Below, piece by piece: positions 8,896-17,291 of a stretch of 64,000 nt of DNA. Source of the DNA: Bacteroidales bacterium. Lineage in GTDB: Bacteria; Bacteroidota; Bacteroidia; Bacteroidales; UBA932. Position 1 is the first letter of the stretch; every line of letters begins with the position of its first letter. Under the pieces are notes generated by a model. That model saw only the letters and a program-made list of their open reading frames with translations, searched no databases and was not told where the DNA came from. The stretch spans positions 62,001 to 126,000 of the forward strand of contig SUYP01000005.1 in assembly GCA_015060395.1 (NCBI GenBank). The letters run 5' to 3'. The position numbers and the translations under genes were made by a program.

Positions 8896-9867
8896 TTATT
8901 CTTCTCCTGCTTCCTTTCTGCCACGCAGTCTCCATACGAATGCAAGTGTCAGGCCTGAAATTATATGCCACACACCCCACCAGGCAGTGATTACAAGCAT
9001 TCCTCCATTGTTCGCCCAGGCTCCGACCTCAGGGAATATGTTCGGGTTGAGAAGGAGGATGAGTCCGAGTCCTGAATTCTGGATGCCGGTCTCGATTGTT
9101 ATTGTTCTTCTGTCCTTATATGGAAGCTTCAGGACAGTACTTGTCGTGAAACCGATGCCAAGGGCGAGGAGATTGTGGATGAACACGATCAGGAAGATGT
9201 ACTTTATGGCCTTCATAAAGACATCAAAATTACCTTTGAAGATGATTATCACCATAGCGACGAACACTATGATGGAAAGGTGCTGCAACGGCTTTTTCAG
9301 GAACTTGGTGACCTTAGGCAGATATTGTCCGCAGAGGATTCCTAAAATGAGAGGAATACCCATTATGATGAAAATGCTCTGGAAAATATCGCCAAGAGGG
9401 ATTTCCAGTTCCGGAAGAGCACCTATGCTTCGGTTGCCAGCGAAATTCAGATACATTTTTCCCCAGAACGCGAAGTTCAGCGGAGTCGTGAATATGCAGG
9501 CGGCAGTATTGAAAGCTGTGAGTGATACCGAAAGTTCCGAATTGCCTCTTGAAAGAGAGGTGATGAAGTTGGATATGTTTCCGCCCGGGCAGGATGCAAC
9601 GAGAATCATTCCGAGGGCGATCATCGGTGAAATCCAGTCTCCGAACAGCATTATAAGCACTAAAGTAAGTGCAGGAAGGAGAACAAGCTGGCAGGCGATT
9701 CCCGTGAGAATAGATTTGGGATTCTTTATGATGTCAATGAAAGTTGCAGGCTTGATGCCGAGAGCGACGCCGAACATTACGAATGCAAGAACGATGTTGA
9801 GAAGTGTCGAACCTCCGTTCATAGTGACATTCAGGGCGTCAAGATTGCGAATGGCTTCTGGACTCAT
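8896..9867 (-). CDS. BASS-family (bile acid:Na+ symporter family) transporter
   Basis: 323 residues with about nine to ten transmembrane helices. The family signature CPGGNISNFITSLSRGN near 99-115 marks the first crossover region and ETGIQNSGLGL near 262 the second, both of which bind Na+ in characterised members. Despite the family name, bacterial members mostly carry pantoate, keto acids or other organic anions. It is the first gene of a three-gene minus-strand operon with the acyltransferase and barrel protein. Its leader, about 150 bases, is occupied by a long imperfect palindrome. Confidence 0.85.
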   Translation of the reverse strand: MSPEAIRNLDALNVTMNGGSTLLNIVLAFVMFGVALGIKPATFIDIIKNPKSILTGIACQLVLLPALTLVLIMLFGDWISPMIALGMILVASCPGGNISNFITSLSRGNSELSVSLTAFNTAACIFTTPLNFAFWGKMYLNFAGNRSIGALPELEIPLGDIFQSIFIIMGIPLILGILCGQYLPKVTKFLKKPLQHLSIIVFVAMVIIIFKGNFDVFMKAIKYIFLIVFIHNLLALGIGFTTSTVLKLPYKDRRTITIETGIQNSGLGLILLLNPNIFPEVGAWANNGGMLVITAWWGVWHIISGLTLAFVWRLRGRKEAGEE

Positions 9868-9881
9868 TACGATTCAGGTTT

Positions 9882-10003
9882 AGAAACTGTTTAAATTGTT
9901 GAAACTGCTGATTTCTCATCAATCTGTTATACGTCTTTTGGGCTGTTTATTTAGTCCCCAAAATACATCATAACTTTTTTGATGATATAAAATCAGACAG
10001 TTT
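9882..10003. repeat. 122-bp imperfect palindrome in the BASS-operon leader
   Basis: Three nested pairs can be read from the outside in: AGAAACTGT (9882) with ACAGTTTCT (9995-10003); CTGATTTCTCATCAA (9908) with TTGATGATATAAAATCAG (ending 9995); and GTTATACGTCTTTTGGG with CCCCAAAATACATCATAAC around a loop near 9948-9960. The whole unit is AT-rich and lies between the -7 box and the start codon of the transporter. It could be a MITE-like element or a structured mRNA leader. Confidence 0.6.
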
Positions 10004-10021
10004 CTTAGTTGTTATGATATG

Positions 10022-10051
10022 CAAAGATACAATTTTTATCTATATGACAAA
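10022..10051 (-). promoter_or_regulatory. Promoter of the BASS-acyltransferase-barrel operon
   Basis: Minus strand TTTG (10048-10051), 18-bp spacer, TATCTTTG (10022-10029). The leader it implies contains the 9882-10003 palindrome. Confidence 0.55.
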
Positions 10052-10098
10052 ATAACACTTTAATAGCTTCTTAAATATGTGGTTAAAGTCTCATATAA

Positions 10099-10129
10099 GT
10101 TGCGGATTAAGGTTTTTTTGTTATTTTTG
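10099..10129 (+). promoter_or_regulatory. Promoter of the cytochrome c maturation/peroxidase operon
   Basis: GTTG at 10099-10102, 19-bp spacer, TATTTTTG at 10122-10129. Transcription would begin near 10135, which supports the ATG at 10149 and excludes the upstream start at 10077. Confidence 0.55.
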
Positions 10130-10148
10130 TAAATCAATTTATCCGGTT

Positions 10149-10997
10149 ATGCCATACATAGTATTGATGTTATATCTGGCCATAGCCTTAGCCCTTCAGT
10201 TTCTGATGGGCGATTTTCCTGTGTCATTCTTCGCCTTCCCGCTAAATGTCATTGTTGCGGTTCTTTGGTTCGGTCTGATGATATGGCTCTGGAGGAACAG
10301 GAAAAAGTCACTTTTCGTATCTTTTATGCTGTCAAGAGGTGCGACGCTATGTGCTATAACCATCTTTCTACTGTTCGGTCTTGTCATAGGGCTGACGGGG
10401 CTTCGCTCCCTCGTGAATACCTGGGTTTTCGTTGCGTTCCTCCTGTATTTCCAGACAGTGCTTCTGTTTGTGATAATGCGTGGGTGGAGAGCTCAGACTG
10501 CGACCGGCGCCCATCTCGGTGAGATCCGATGGCGCTTCATCCTGAATCACGCGGGCCTGTTGCTTGCAATTGCTGCTCCTTTCTGGGGTGCTCCTGATTC
10601 TGAAACCGTCAGACTGCAGGCATTCAAGGATATGCCTGTGCGGGAAGCATACAGAATGGATGGGACAAGTGTATGGATGCCATACGAAACGGAATTGAAG
10701 GAATTCCGTGTCGAGACCTATTCTAATGGGGTTCCGTCAATGTATGAGGCAGAACTCCTGATCGAAGGTGAGCCGGTTGCTTTAAAAGTCAATCATCCAT
10801 ATTCGAAAGGCTTTGGGGAGAATGTATATCTGACCGGCTATGATGCCGTTGCGGGAGAAGACACATCTTATTGCATAATTCAGATCGTGAAGGAACCTTG
10901 GAAATATGGAGCGGCTGCGGGAATTGCCCTGATGCTCGCCGGAGCCCTGCTCCTTTTTGCTGCAGGACCTAAGAAACGTTACGGGGAGGATGACTGA
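10149..10997 (+). CDS. ResB-like cytochrome c biogenesis membrane protein
   Basis: 282 residues: four N-terminal transmembrane segments (about 3-20, 25-42, 52-75, 82-105), one more near 124-143, a roughly 100-residue soluble region expected outside the membrane, and a final membrane helix at 253-270. The soluble part (RMDGTSVWMPYETELKEF and following beta-rich stretch) resembles the ResB/Ccs1 periplasmic domain, and the gene lies directly upstream of a CcsA gene, the standard partner in system II cytochrome c maturation, where the pair carries heme across the membrane and attaches it to CxxCH proteins. It is shorter than typical ResB (400 or more residues). It ends one base before the next start codon. 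Confidence 0.7.
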   Translation: MPYIVLMLYLAIALALQFLMGDFPVSFFAFPLNVIVAVLWFGLMIWLWRNRKKSLFVSFMLSRGATLCAITIFLLFGLVIGLTGLRSLVNTWVFVAFLLYFQTVLLFVIMRGWRAQTATGAHLGEIRWRFILNHAGLLLAIAAPFWGAPDSETVRLQAFKDMPVREAYRMDGTSVWMPYETELKEFRVETYSNGVPSMYEAELLIEGEPVALKVNHPYSKGFGENVYLTGYDAVAGEDTSYCIIQIVKEPWKYGAAAGIALMLAGALLLFAAGPKKRYGEDD

Positions 10998-10998
10998 T

Positions 10999-11811
10999 AT
11001 GATTACCTGGGATATATTCATCTGGTTCGGTGTGGCGGCTGTTCTGCTTTCAGCCGCAGGAGCAGTGTCATCTATGCTTGCCAATGACCATTGGTCTCAG
11101 TCATCTCTGCGATACCGTCATCGCCGCAATGTGGCGATTCTGTGCGGTGCCTCTGCACTGGTTGTCCTTGCTTCTTTCATAGCAGGGCTCTGGATCAGTC
11201 TCGGCCGTCCGCCTCTGCGTACGATGGGGGAGACAAGGCTGTGGTATTCCTTCTTCGCCCTTGCCGCTGGTCTTTTCACCTACATACGCTGGAGATACAG
11301 ATGGATTCTGTCGTTTTCGACAATGCTGGCGACGGTATTCATTATGATAAACATATTCAGGCCGGAAATCCACGACCAGACCTTGATGCCGGCCCTCCAG
11401 AGTCCGTGGTTCATACCACACGTCACGGTCTATATGTTTTCATATTCCTTCCTTGGCTGTGCCTTCCTTCTGGCTCTTGTCGGACTTTTCACTTCTAAGA
11501 ACAATGTGATGTCTGCCGCAGATACGTTAGTATATATAGGTATGGCCTTCCTTACTTTCGGAATGTTGTCCGGAGCGCTTTGGGCTAAAGAAGCGTGGGG
11601 GCATTACTGGAGCTGGGATCCTAAGGAAACCTGGGCTCTTATAACCTGGCTTGGCTATATGCTTTATATCCATCTGAGGCTTCTTGGAAGAGTATCACGC
11701 AAGTCGTTGTGCCTGCTTCTGATATTCTGCTTCATCTGTCTGCAGATGTGCTGGTGGGGAGTGAATTATCTGCCGACAGCTCAGGATAGTGTACATATTT
11801 ACAACAGATAA
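10999..11811 (+). CDS. ccsA: CcsA-type cytochrome c assembly protein (heme handling, system II)
   Basis: 270 residues with about eight transmembrane helices. The tryptophan-rich heme-binding motif WGHYWSWDPKETWALITW (about residues 201-218) is diagnostic of the CcsA/CcmC/CcmF superfamily, and flanking conserved histidines appear in WFIPHVTVY near 136 and YIHLRLLGR near 225. The ATG at 10999 follows the previous stop codon by one base. With the ResB-like neighbour it should attach heme to apocytochromes outside the membrane, and the tri-heme peroxidase immediately downstream is an obvious client. Confidence 0.88.
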   Translation: MITWDIFIWFGVAAVLLSAAGAVSSMLANDHWSQSSLRYRHRRNVAILCGASALVVLASFIAGLWISLGRPPLRTMGETRLWYSFFALAAGLFTYIRWRYRWILSFSTMLATVFIMINIFRPEIHDQTLMPALQSPWFIPHVTVYMFSYSFLGCAFLLALVGLFTSKNNVMSAADTLVYIGMAFLTFGMLSGALWAKEAWGHYWSWDPKETWALITWLGYMLYIHLRLLGRVSRKSLCLLLIFCFICLQMCWWGVNYLPTAQDSVHIYNR

Positions 11812-11819
11812 CCGATTAT

Positions 11820-13238
11820 ATGCTTATGAAGAAAACGTTAAGATGGTGTGCAGTTCTGCTGCTGGTTGCGGCAGCTGCAATGGTGGTGGTCTATAGGGCC
11901 GTCAACCGCGTTCCTTCTGCTGACCTTCCTCAGGCAGAGCAGGTCTATAAGATTTTTGAGGATGGAGGCTGTCTCAGCTGTCATTCGGCAGATCCGGAGG
12001 TTCCGTTCTATGCAAAGATGCCTGTTGCAGGAAAGATAGTGATGAAGGATATAGATTCCGGCTATCGTGCATACGACATCAAGCCGGTGATGGAGGCTTT
12101 GAAGACCGGTGAGCAGGTGGGTGCCGTCGATCTTGCAAAGATTGAAAAGGTCGTGCTGGATGACAGGATGCCTATGCCGAAGTACTATCTTGTACATTGG
12201 GGAAGTTCTCTTACGTCTGAGAAGAGAAACATCGTCCTCGACTGGGTCCGTAAAGAGCGTATAGCAATGTATGATGATGCTCTTCCTGAAAATCGTGCGG
12301 CTGAACCTGTACGTCCTATAGCTCGGTCTGTTGAAGTGGACGAGGCTAAAGCTGCTCTTGGTTTTACACTTTTCCACGATCCGCGTCTTTCAGTTGATAA
12401 TACTGTTTCCTGCGCTACCTGCCACGCTCTGGAGACGGCAGGTGTCGATAACCATCAGTATTCTCACGGTGTGAATGACCAGCTCGGAGGAGTGAATGCT
12501 CCTACTGTATATAATGCAGTATATAATTTCGTGCAGTTCTGGGACGGTCGTGCTGCTACTCTGGCAGCTCAGGCTGCCGGTCCGCCGCTCAATCCGGTGG
12601 AGATGGCATCACCTTCATTTGATGATATCATAGCGAAGCTTGAGGCTGACAAGCCGTTTGCAAAGGCGTTCACAGCCGTATATCCAGACGGAATAACCGA
12701 GGCTAACATAACAAACGCAATCGAAGAGTTCGAACGTACTCTCATCACTCCTGATTCACGCTTCGACAAATGGCTTCGTGGTGATGATTCAGCTATTACT
12801 GCGGACGAACTTGCGGGATATGAACTGTTCAAGAAATACGACTGCGCGACCTGCCACGTCGGACATAATCTCGGAGGACAGTCATACGAGCTTATGGGAC
12901 TGCGCAGACATTATTTTGCAGACCGTGGCCTTGAACTCACTGTCGAAGATAACGGCCGTTATAAGGAAACCAAGATTGAACGTGACCGTCATCGCTTCAA
13001 GGTTCCGGGACTTCGCAATGTCGAGCATACCTGGCCGTATTATCACGATGGCACACGTGAGACTCTTGAAGAGGCGGTAATGGATATGGGCAGATATCAG
13101 AGCGGTGTGGAACTTACGTCGGCAGAAGTCGATCAGATTACAGCCTTCCTCAAGACCCTCACAGGAGAGTATCAGGGCAAGCTTCTGACCAATGACACTT
13201 CACGTGATGTGATCCACGACCACGATCACGAACACTAA
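11820..13238 (+). CDS. Tri-heme cytochrome c peroxidase
   Basis: 472 residues with an N-terminal membrane anchor or signal (residues 9-26) and three CxxCH motifs: CLSCH at 51-55, CATCH at 198-202 and CATCH at 342-346. The last two belong to the MauG/di-heme cytochrome c peroxidase domain (about 165-455, with FHDPRLS near 185 and NAPTVYN near 226); the first lies in a separate N-terminal mono-heme domain (about 35-150). This matches quinol-linked tri-heme peroxidases such as E. coli YhjA, in which the extra heme receives electrons. Predicted role: reduction of hydrogen peroxide at the periplasmic face. The C-terminus ends in a His/Asp-rich tail (HDHDHEH). Last gene of the ccs operon. Confidence 0.88.
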   Translation: MLMKKTLRWCAVLLLVAAAAMVVVYRAVNRVPSADLPQAEQVYKIFEDGGCLSCHSADPEVPFYAKMPVAGKIVMKDIDSGYRAYDIKPVMEALKTGEQVGAVDLAKIEKVVLDDRMPMPKYYLVHWGSSLTSEKRNIVLDWVRKERIAMYDDALPENRAAEPVRPIARSVEVDEAKAALGFTLFHDPRLSVDNTVSCATCHALETAGVDNHQYSHGVNDQLGGVNAPTVYNAVYNFVQFWDGRAATLAAQAAGPPLNPVEMASPSFDDIIAKLEADKPFAKAFTAVYPDGITEANITNAIEEFERTLITPDSRFDKWLRGDDSAITADELAGYELFKKYDCATCHVGHNLGGQSYELMGLRRHYFADRGLELTVEDNGRYKETKIERDRHRFKVPGLRNVEHTWPYYHDGTRETLEEAVMDMGRYQSGVELTSAEVDQITAFLKTLTGEYQGKLLTNDTSRDVIHDHDHEH

Positions 13239-13276
13239 ATGGTGGCGCGTAAGTGGTTGATTAATACGCGTTTATG

Positions 13277-13312
13277 TATAATGCCTGCTGCATTTATACA
13301 GCAGGCATTATA
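13277..13312. terminator. Bidirectional terminator hairpin, repeat copy 1
   Basis: Perfect 14-bp stem TATAATGCCTGCTG / CAGCAGGCATTATA with an 8-base loop, between convergent genes, followed by ACGTAACTTGTTGAG. A near-identical stem with a similar right flank occurs at 58894-58927. Confidence 0.65.
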
Positions 13313-13350
13313 CGTAACTTGTTGAGCATTAGCGTGTTGTGTGCCAAGAT

Positions 13351-14262
13351 TTATAGGATGTTCAGACTCTGCTCCTTGATCTTCTCCAGCTCATCCTTCA
13401 TCTTCACGACAATCTTCTGTATCTCGGTATGATTGGCCTTGGAGCCGGTAGTGTTTATCTCACGGCCCATTTCCTGGGCGATGAAACCAAGCTTCTTGCC
13501 CGGGTTAGGCTCATTCTCCAGAGTGTCTAAAAAATAACGGCAATGCTGGCGCAGACGTACCTTTTCTTCGTTTATGTCAAGCTTCTCGATATAGAATATC
13601 ATCTCCTGTTCGAGTCGGCTCTGGTCGGGCTCTGCCTTAAGTTCGGCAAAACGGCTCAAAATTTTTTCCCTGATAGCCTCTGTCCGCTCATTCTCATACT
13701 GCTCCACCTGTGCTGAATAGTTGAGGATGCTGTTGACCTTTTCCGTGACATCCTTGTACAGGATCTCTCCTTCCTGTCCCCTGAATGCATTGATGTTCCT
13801 CAGTGCCTCATCAATGCAGGCTTCAACAACAGGCCAGTTCTCCTCTGTTATGACATCCTGCTTCTTTGCATCCATCACTTCAGGCATACGGATAATCATT
13901 GCCAGAAGGTCGTTAGGATTCTGTGTCCATAGGTTTTCCGCTCCTATGCGGCTCTCGTTCTTCGCCTGTATCTTCTTTCCAAGTTCAAAGATCTGCTGGT
14001 AATATTCCATAGCCAGATCCATATTTATCTTCTTTGCACTGTCTGCAGTATTCGGCTCGAATGTCACGAAGAAATCAATGTTTCCGCGCGTCAGAGCATC
14101 CGCAATCTTATGCCTTACAACCATTTCCTTATCCTTGGGAAGGATAGATGTCTTGATGCTTATGTCTGCGGTCTTGCCGTTCAGTGACCTGACTTCAACA
14201 GTAATCTTGCCTGTTTCGAGAATAGCTTCGGCCTTGCCGTAGCCTGTCATTGACTTGATCAT
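13351..14262 (-). CDS. yicC: YicC/YloC-family endoribonuclease
   Basis: 303 residues, the usual family length. The N-terminal signature MIKSMTGYGKAEA and the C-terminal block GKKLGFIAQEMGREINTTGSKAN (two stretches near 257-279) identify it. E. coli YicC is an endoribonuclease acting on small regulatory RNA, and the family is linked to stationary-phase survival. The middle is helical. A TATTTTTG -7 box lies 25 bp upstream, so it is probably a single-gene transcript. Confidence 0.9.
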   Translation of the reverse strand: MIKSMTGYGKAEAILETGKITVEVRSLNGKTADISIKTSILPKDKEMVVRHKIADALTRGNIDFFVTFEPNTADSAKKINMDLAMEYYQQIFELGKKIQAKNESRIGAENLWTQNPNDLLAMIIRMPEVMDAKKQDVITEENWPVVEACIDEALRNINAFRGQEGEILYKDVTEKVNSILNYSAQVEQYENERTEAIREKILSRFAELKAEPDQSRLEQEMIFYIEKLDINEEKVRLRQHCRYFLDTLENEPNPGKKLGFIAQEMGREINTTGSKANHTEIQKIVVKMKDELEKIKEQSLNIL

Positions 14263-14286
14263 ATTGTTCTTTTAGTGATTTGTGTC

Positions 14287-14294
14287 TGCAAAAA
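14287..14294 (-). promoter_or_regulatory. -7 box upstream of yicC
   Basis: TATTTTTG on the minus strand, 25 bp before the start codon; no clear -33 element. Confidence 0.4.
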
Positions 14295-14315
14295 TACACT
14301 TTTTCCTGTTATTTC

Positions 14316-15524
14316 TTATAAATCTTCTTCATTGCTTCCCTTTATGGTCTCGTATGCCATAAGTCTCGGATCCTCTTTCCCGGCCATATCCTCATCATAT
14401 TTTCTGTCCCATTCCCTGTAAAAATCCATCCTCGGATCCTCGAACAGAGACATCTGGACAATGTCCTCGTGTATCAGTTTTGATACCCCGATTCCTATCT
14501 GACGTACGGGCGACCCGGCATCCCATATCTCCCAGACCAGTTTCCTGGCTTCATTAAGAATAACTGCCGTGATATCGGTCGGCTGGGAAATCTGTCTCTG
14601 CTTCTGCATTACAGAGAAGTCCTTGTATTTTATGAATACAGATATGCAGGATGTGCTGAGCTTTTTGCGACGAAGACGGTGAGCCACAACACAGGCAATA
14701 TTGAAAAGAGCTCTGTCTATGTCTTTTTCAGTCCCGATGTCATTCGGGAAGGTTCTTTCTGCGCTTATGCTTTTGGCTTCCTGCGCTTCTGTCTCGACGC
14801 TGGAATCATCCCTGCCGTTAGAGAACTCGTGCAGCTGAAGGGCGAATTTCTTCCCTACCAGGCGGGTCAGTGATCCGACGCTGATCTTTGACAGATCTCC
14901 TATGGTGTGAATGCCGTATGCTCTCAGCCTCTCTTCAGTCTTCTTACCGACCCAAAGCAGATCTCTCACACTCAGCGGCCACATCTTTTCAGCTATTTCT
15001 GATTCCCACAATGTATGGACCTTATCTGGCTTCTCGAAATCGGAAGCCATTTTTGCAAGCAGTTTGTTCGGGCCTATGCCTACATTGACGGTAAATCCGA
15101 GCTTCTCCTTTATTTCATCCTTCAGTCTTGCAGCTACGGCTGTCGGATCTTCTCCCCAATTACGCATTGTCATATCGATGAAACATTCATCAATGGAGAA
15201 CTGCTGGAGGACGGGGGAGTAACTGCGGCAAATCTCGATGAATCCCCGGGAGCATATCCGGTACCATTCCCAGTCACCTTTTACGATTACAAGTCCGGGG
15301 CATTTCCTCAGGGCCATACTGACAGGGTCGGCAGTCCTGATGCCAAGTCGCTTTGCAGGTATTGATGCCGCAGTGATGATGCTTCTTCTATCCGAAGGAT
15401 CACCGGATACGACAGAGGGAACAAGGCGTATGTCGGACATACCGTCTTTCATAAGTCTTATTGCCGTCCAGCTCAAGAATGCGGAATTGACATCGATATG
15501 GAATATGACCCTTCTCCTTGCCAT
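14316..15524 (-). CDS. dinB: DNA polymerase IV (Y-family translesion polymerase)
   Basis: 402 residues from the ATG at 15524. Catalytic motifs are present: IDVNSAFLSW (first metal-binding Asp, near residue 9), and FSIDECFIDM (Asp-Glu pair near 109). A helix-hairpin-helix follows (LRAYGIHTIGDLSKI near 201), then the little-finger domain, and a clamp-binding peptide QMSLF near 371. It copies past damaged bases using the sliding clamp. The upstream in-frame start (15566) would lie before or on the predicted -7 box. No other SOS gene is adjacent, and no LexA-type operator was recognised. Confidence 0.92.
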   Translation of the reverse strand: MARRRVIFHIDVNSAFLSWTAIRLMKDGMSDIRLVPSVVSGDPSDRRSIITAASIPAKRLGIRTADPVSMALRKCPGLVIVKGDWEWYRICSRGFIEICRSYSPVLQQFSIDECFIDMTMRNWGEDPTAVAARLKDEIKEKLGFTVNVGIGPNKLLAKMASDFEKPDKVHTLWESEIAEKMWPLSVRDLLWVGKKTEERLRAYGIHTIGDLSKISVGSLTRLVGKKFALQLHEFSNGRDDSSVETEAQEAKSISAERTFPNDIGTEKDIDRALFNIACVVAHRLRRKKLSTSCISVFIKYKDFSVMQKQRQISQPTDITAVILNEARKLVWEIWDAGSPVRQIGIGVSKLIHEDIVQMSLFEDPRMDFYREWDRKYDEDMAGKEDPRLMAYETIKGSNEEDL

Positions 15525-15544
15525 AGTTTGTTTCAACTTGTCTT

Positions 15545-15552
15545 CAAATTTA
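15545..15552 (-). promoter_or_regulatory. -7 box upstream of dinB
   Basis: TAAATTTG on the minus strand, 21 bp before the chosen start codon, divergent from the glnS promoter. Confidence 0.4.
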
Positions 15553-15574
15553 GCAGAATAAAGCAAATTTTCCG

Positions 15575-15582
15575 TATATTTG
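15575..15582 (+). promoter_or_regulatory. -7 box upstream of glnS
   Basis: TATATTTG, 35 bp before the start codon. The -33 element is weak (TTTA about 22 bp upstream). Confidence 0.45.
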
Positions 15583-15616
15583 CCCGATTATTTGCAAATT
15601 CAAATTACCAATAGAT

Positions 15617-17287
15617 ATGGAAGAGGTAAACAAGGAAGCAGTTGAGACCAGGAATCTCAACTTTTTGGAGGAGATCATCGAGGCTGATCTCGCAAGCGGC
15701 AAGTGTGAATCTGTAATGACCCGCTTCCCGCCTGAACCGAACGGATACCTTCACATTGGACACGCGAAGAGTATCTGCATCAACTTCGGTCTTGCAAAGA
15801 AATATGGCGGAAAGACAAATCTCCGTTTCGACGATACAAACCCTGTAAAGGAAGATACCGAGTATGTTGACTCTATCAAGGAGGACATCAAGTGGCTCGG
15901 CTTCGAATGGGAGAACGAGAGATATGCATCCGACTATTTCGACCAGCTCTATGAGTGGGCAGAGGAACTTATCAGGAAAGGACTTGCTTACGTTGATGAC
16001 CAGACTCAGGAGGAGATCCGTGCAGGTCGCGGAACTGTCCAGGTACCTGGTACAGAGAGCCCTTACCGCAACAGAAGCGTTGAGGAGAATCTCCAGCTCT
16101 TCCGTGATATGAAGGCAGGAAAGTATGCAGACGGTGAGAAGGTTCTTCGTGCGAAGATCGATATGGCTCATCCGAATATGCTTTTCCGTGACCCTCTCCT
16201 TTACCGCATCATCCACGCTCATCACCACCGAACAGGTGACAAGTGGTGCATCTATCCGATGTATGACTACGCTCACGGACAGTCAGACTCCATCGAGAAC
16301 ATCACACACTCGATCTGTACCCTCGAGTTTGATGTGCACCGTCCTCTCTATGACTGGTTCATCGAGAAGCTCGGCATCTTCCCGTCGCATCAGTATGAGT
16401 TCGCAAGACTCAACCTCACATACACAGTGATGTCAAAGCGCAAGCTCCTCGAGCTCGTGAAGAACAATTTCGTAAGCGGCTGGGATGATCCGCGTATGCC
16501 TACCATCTGCGGTATCCGTCGTCGTGGTTATACCCCTGAGGCTATGCGTATGTTCGCTGAGAAGGTAGGTGTGGCAAAGCGCGAGCAGCTGATCGATCTT
16601 CAGCTGATGGAGTGGTGCGTACGTCAGGACCTCAATGAGCGCTCGAACCGTTATATGGTGGTTCAGGATCCTGTGAAGCTTACAATTACAAACTGGGAGC
16701 CAGGCAAGGTGGAGTGGTTCGATGCTCCGCTTAATCCTGCAGATCCTGAAGGACCTTCACGCAAGGTTCCGTTCACAGGTGAGGTATATATCGAGAGAAA
16801 CGACTTTATGGAGGAGCCTCCTAAGAAGTATTTCCGTCTCAAGCCTGACGGAGAGGTTCGTCTCAAATATACTTATATCGTAAAGTGTCAGGAAGTTGTG
16901 AAGGATGCAGAAGGCAATATCGTAGAGATCAAGTGTACATACGACCCTACATCAAAGCCAGGAGCAGGCGAGTGGCGTTCTGTAAAGGGAACCATCCACT
17001 GGGTGTCAACAGAGTACGCCAAGGAGGTCGAGCTCAGACTTTATGACAAACTCTTCACAGAGGCGCAGATGGGACAGATTCCGGAGGGTGAGGATTACAA
17101 GAACTACCTCAATCCTGAGTCTCTCGTGATCGGCAAGGGTTATGCAGAACCGGCTCTCCTCGAGGACAATTCGGGCATTGCAGTTCAATTTGAACGTGTA
17201 GGATACTTCTTCAAGGATCCTGACAGCACACCTGATCATTTCGTATTCAACAAGACTACGGCTCTAAAGGACAGCTTCAAATTCTAG
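15617..17287 (+). CDS. glnS: Glutaminyl-tRNA synthetase
   Basis: Charges tRNA-Gln with glutamine. 556 residues, normal length. Class I motifs: PEPNGYLHIGHAKS (HIGH motif near 40-53) and VMSKRKL (KMSKS equivalent near 272). The N-terminal FPPEPNGY block separates it from bacterial glutamyl-tRNA synthetases, and the C-terminal beta-barrel anticodon-binding region is present. Presence of GlnRS means this lineage does not rely only on the amidotransferase route for Gln-tRNA. Codon usage is strongly biased, as expected for a well-expressed gene. The next gene starts 4 bp after the stop codon. Confidence 0.96.
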   Translation: MEEVNKEAVETRNLNFLEEIIEADLASGKCESVMTRFPPEPNGYLHIGHAKSICINFGLAKKYGGKTNLRFDDTNPVKEDTEYVDSIKEDIKWLGFEWENERYASDYFDQLYEWAEELIRKGLAYVDDQTQEEIRAGRGTVQVPGTESPYRNRSVEENLQLFRDMKAGKYADGEKVLRAKIDMAHPNMLFRDPLLYRIIHAHHHRTGDKWCIYPMYDYAHGQSDSIENITHSICTLEFDVHRPLYDWFIEKLGIFPSHQYEFARLNLTYTVMSKRKLLELVKNNFVSGWDDPRMPTICGIRRRGYTPEAMRMFAEKVGVAKREQLIDLQLMEWCVRQDLNERSNRYMVVQDPVKLTITNWEPGKVEWFDAPLNPADPEGPSRKVPFTGEVYIERNDFMEEPPKKYFRLKPDGEVRLKYTYIVKCQEVVKDAEGNIVEIKCTYDPTSKPGAGEWRSVKGTIHWVSTEYAKEVELRLYDKLFTEAQMGQIPEGEDYKNYLNPESLVIGKGYAEPALLEDNSGIAVQFERVGYFFKDPDSTPDHFVFNKTTALKDSFKF

Positions 17288-17291
17288 AAGA

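Noticed and set aside
8896..9867. BASS transporter as the bile-acid uptake partner of the 5-alpha-reductase cassette
   Set aside because: The two loci are 44 kb apart with unrelated promoters, and most bacterial BASS proteins do not carry bile acids. The family name alone is not evidence.
8987..9883. Long open frame (298 codons) on the plus strand opposite the BASS gene
   Set aside because: Antisense shadow of a conserved membrane protein gene; rich in Arg/Met/Ile runs and without domain or promoter.
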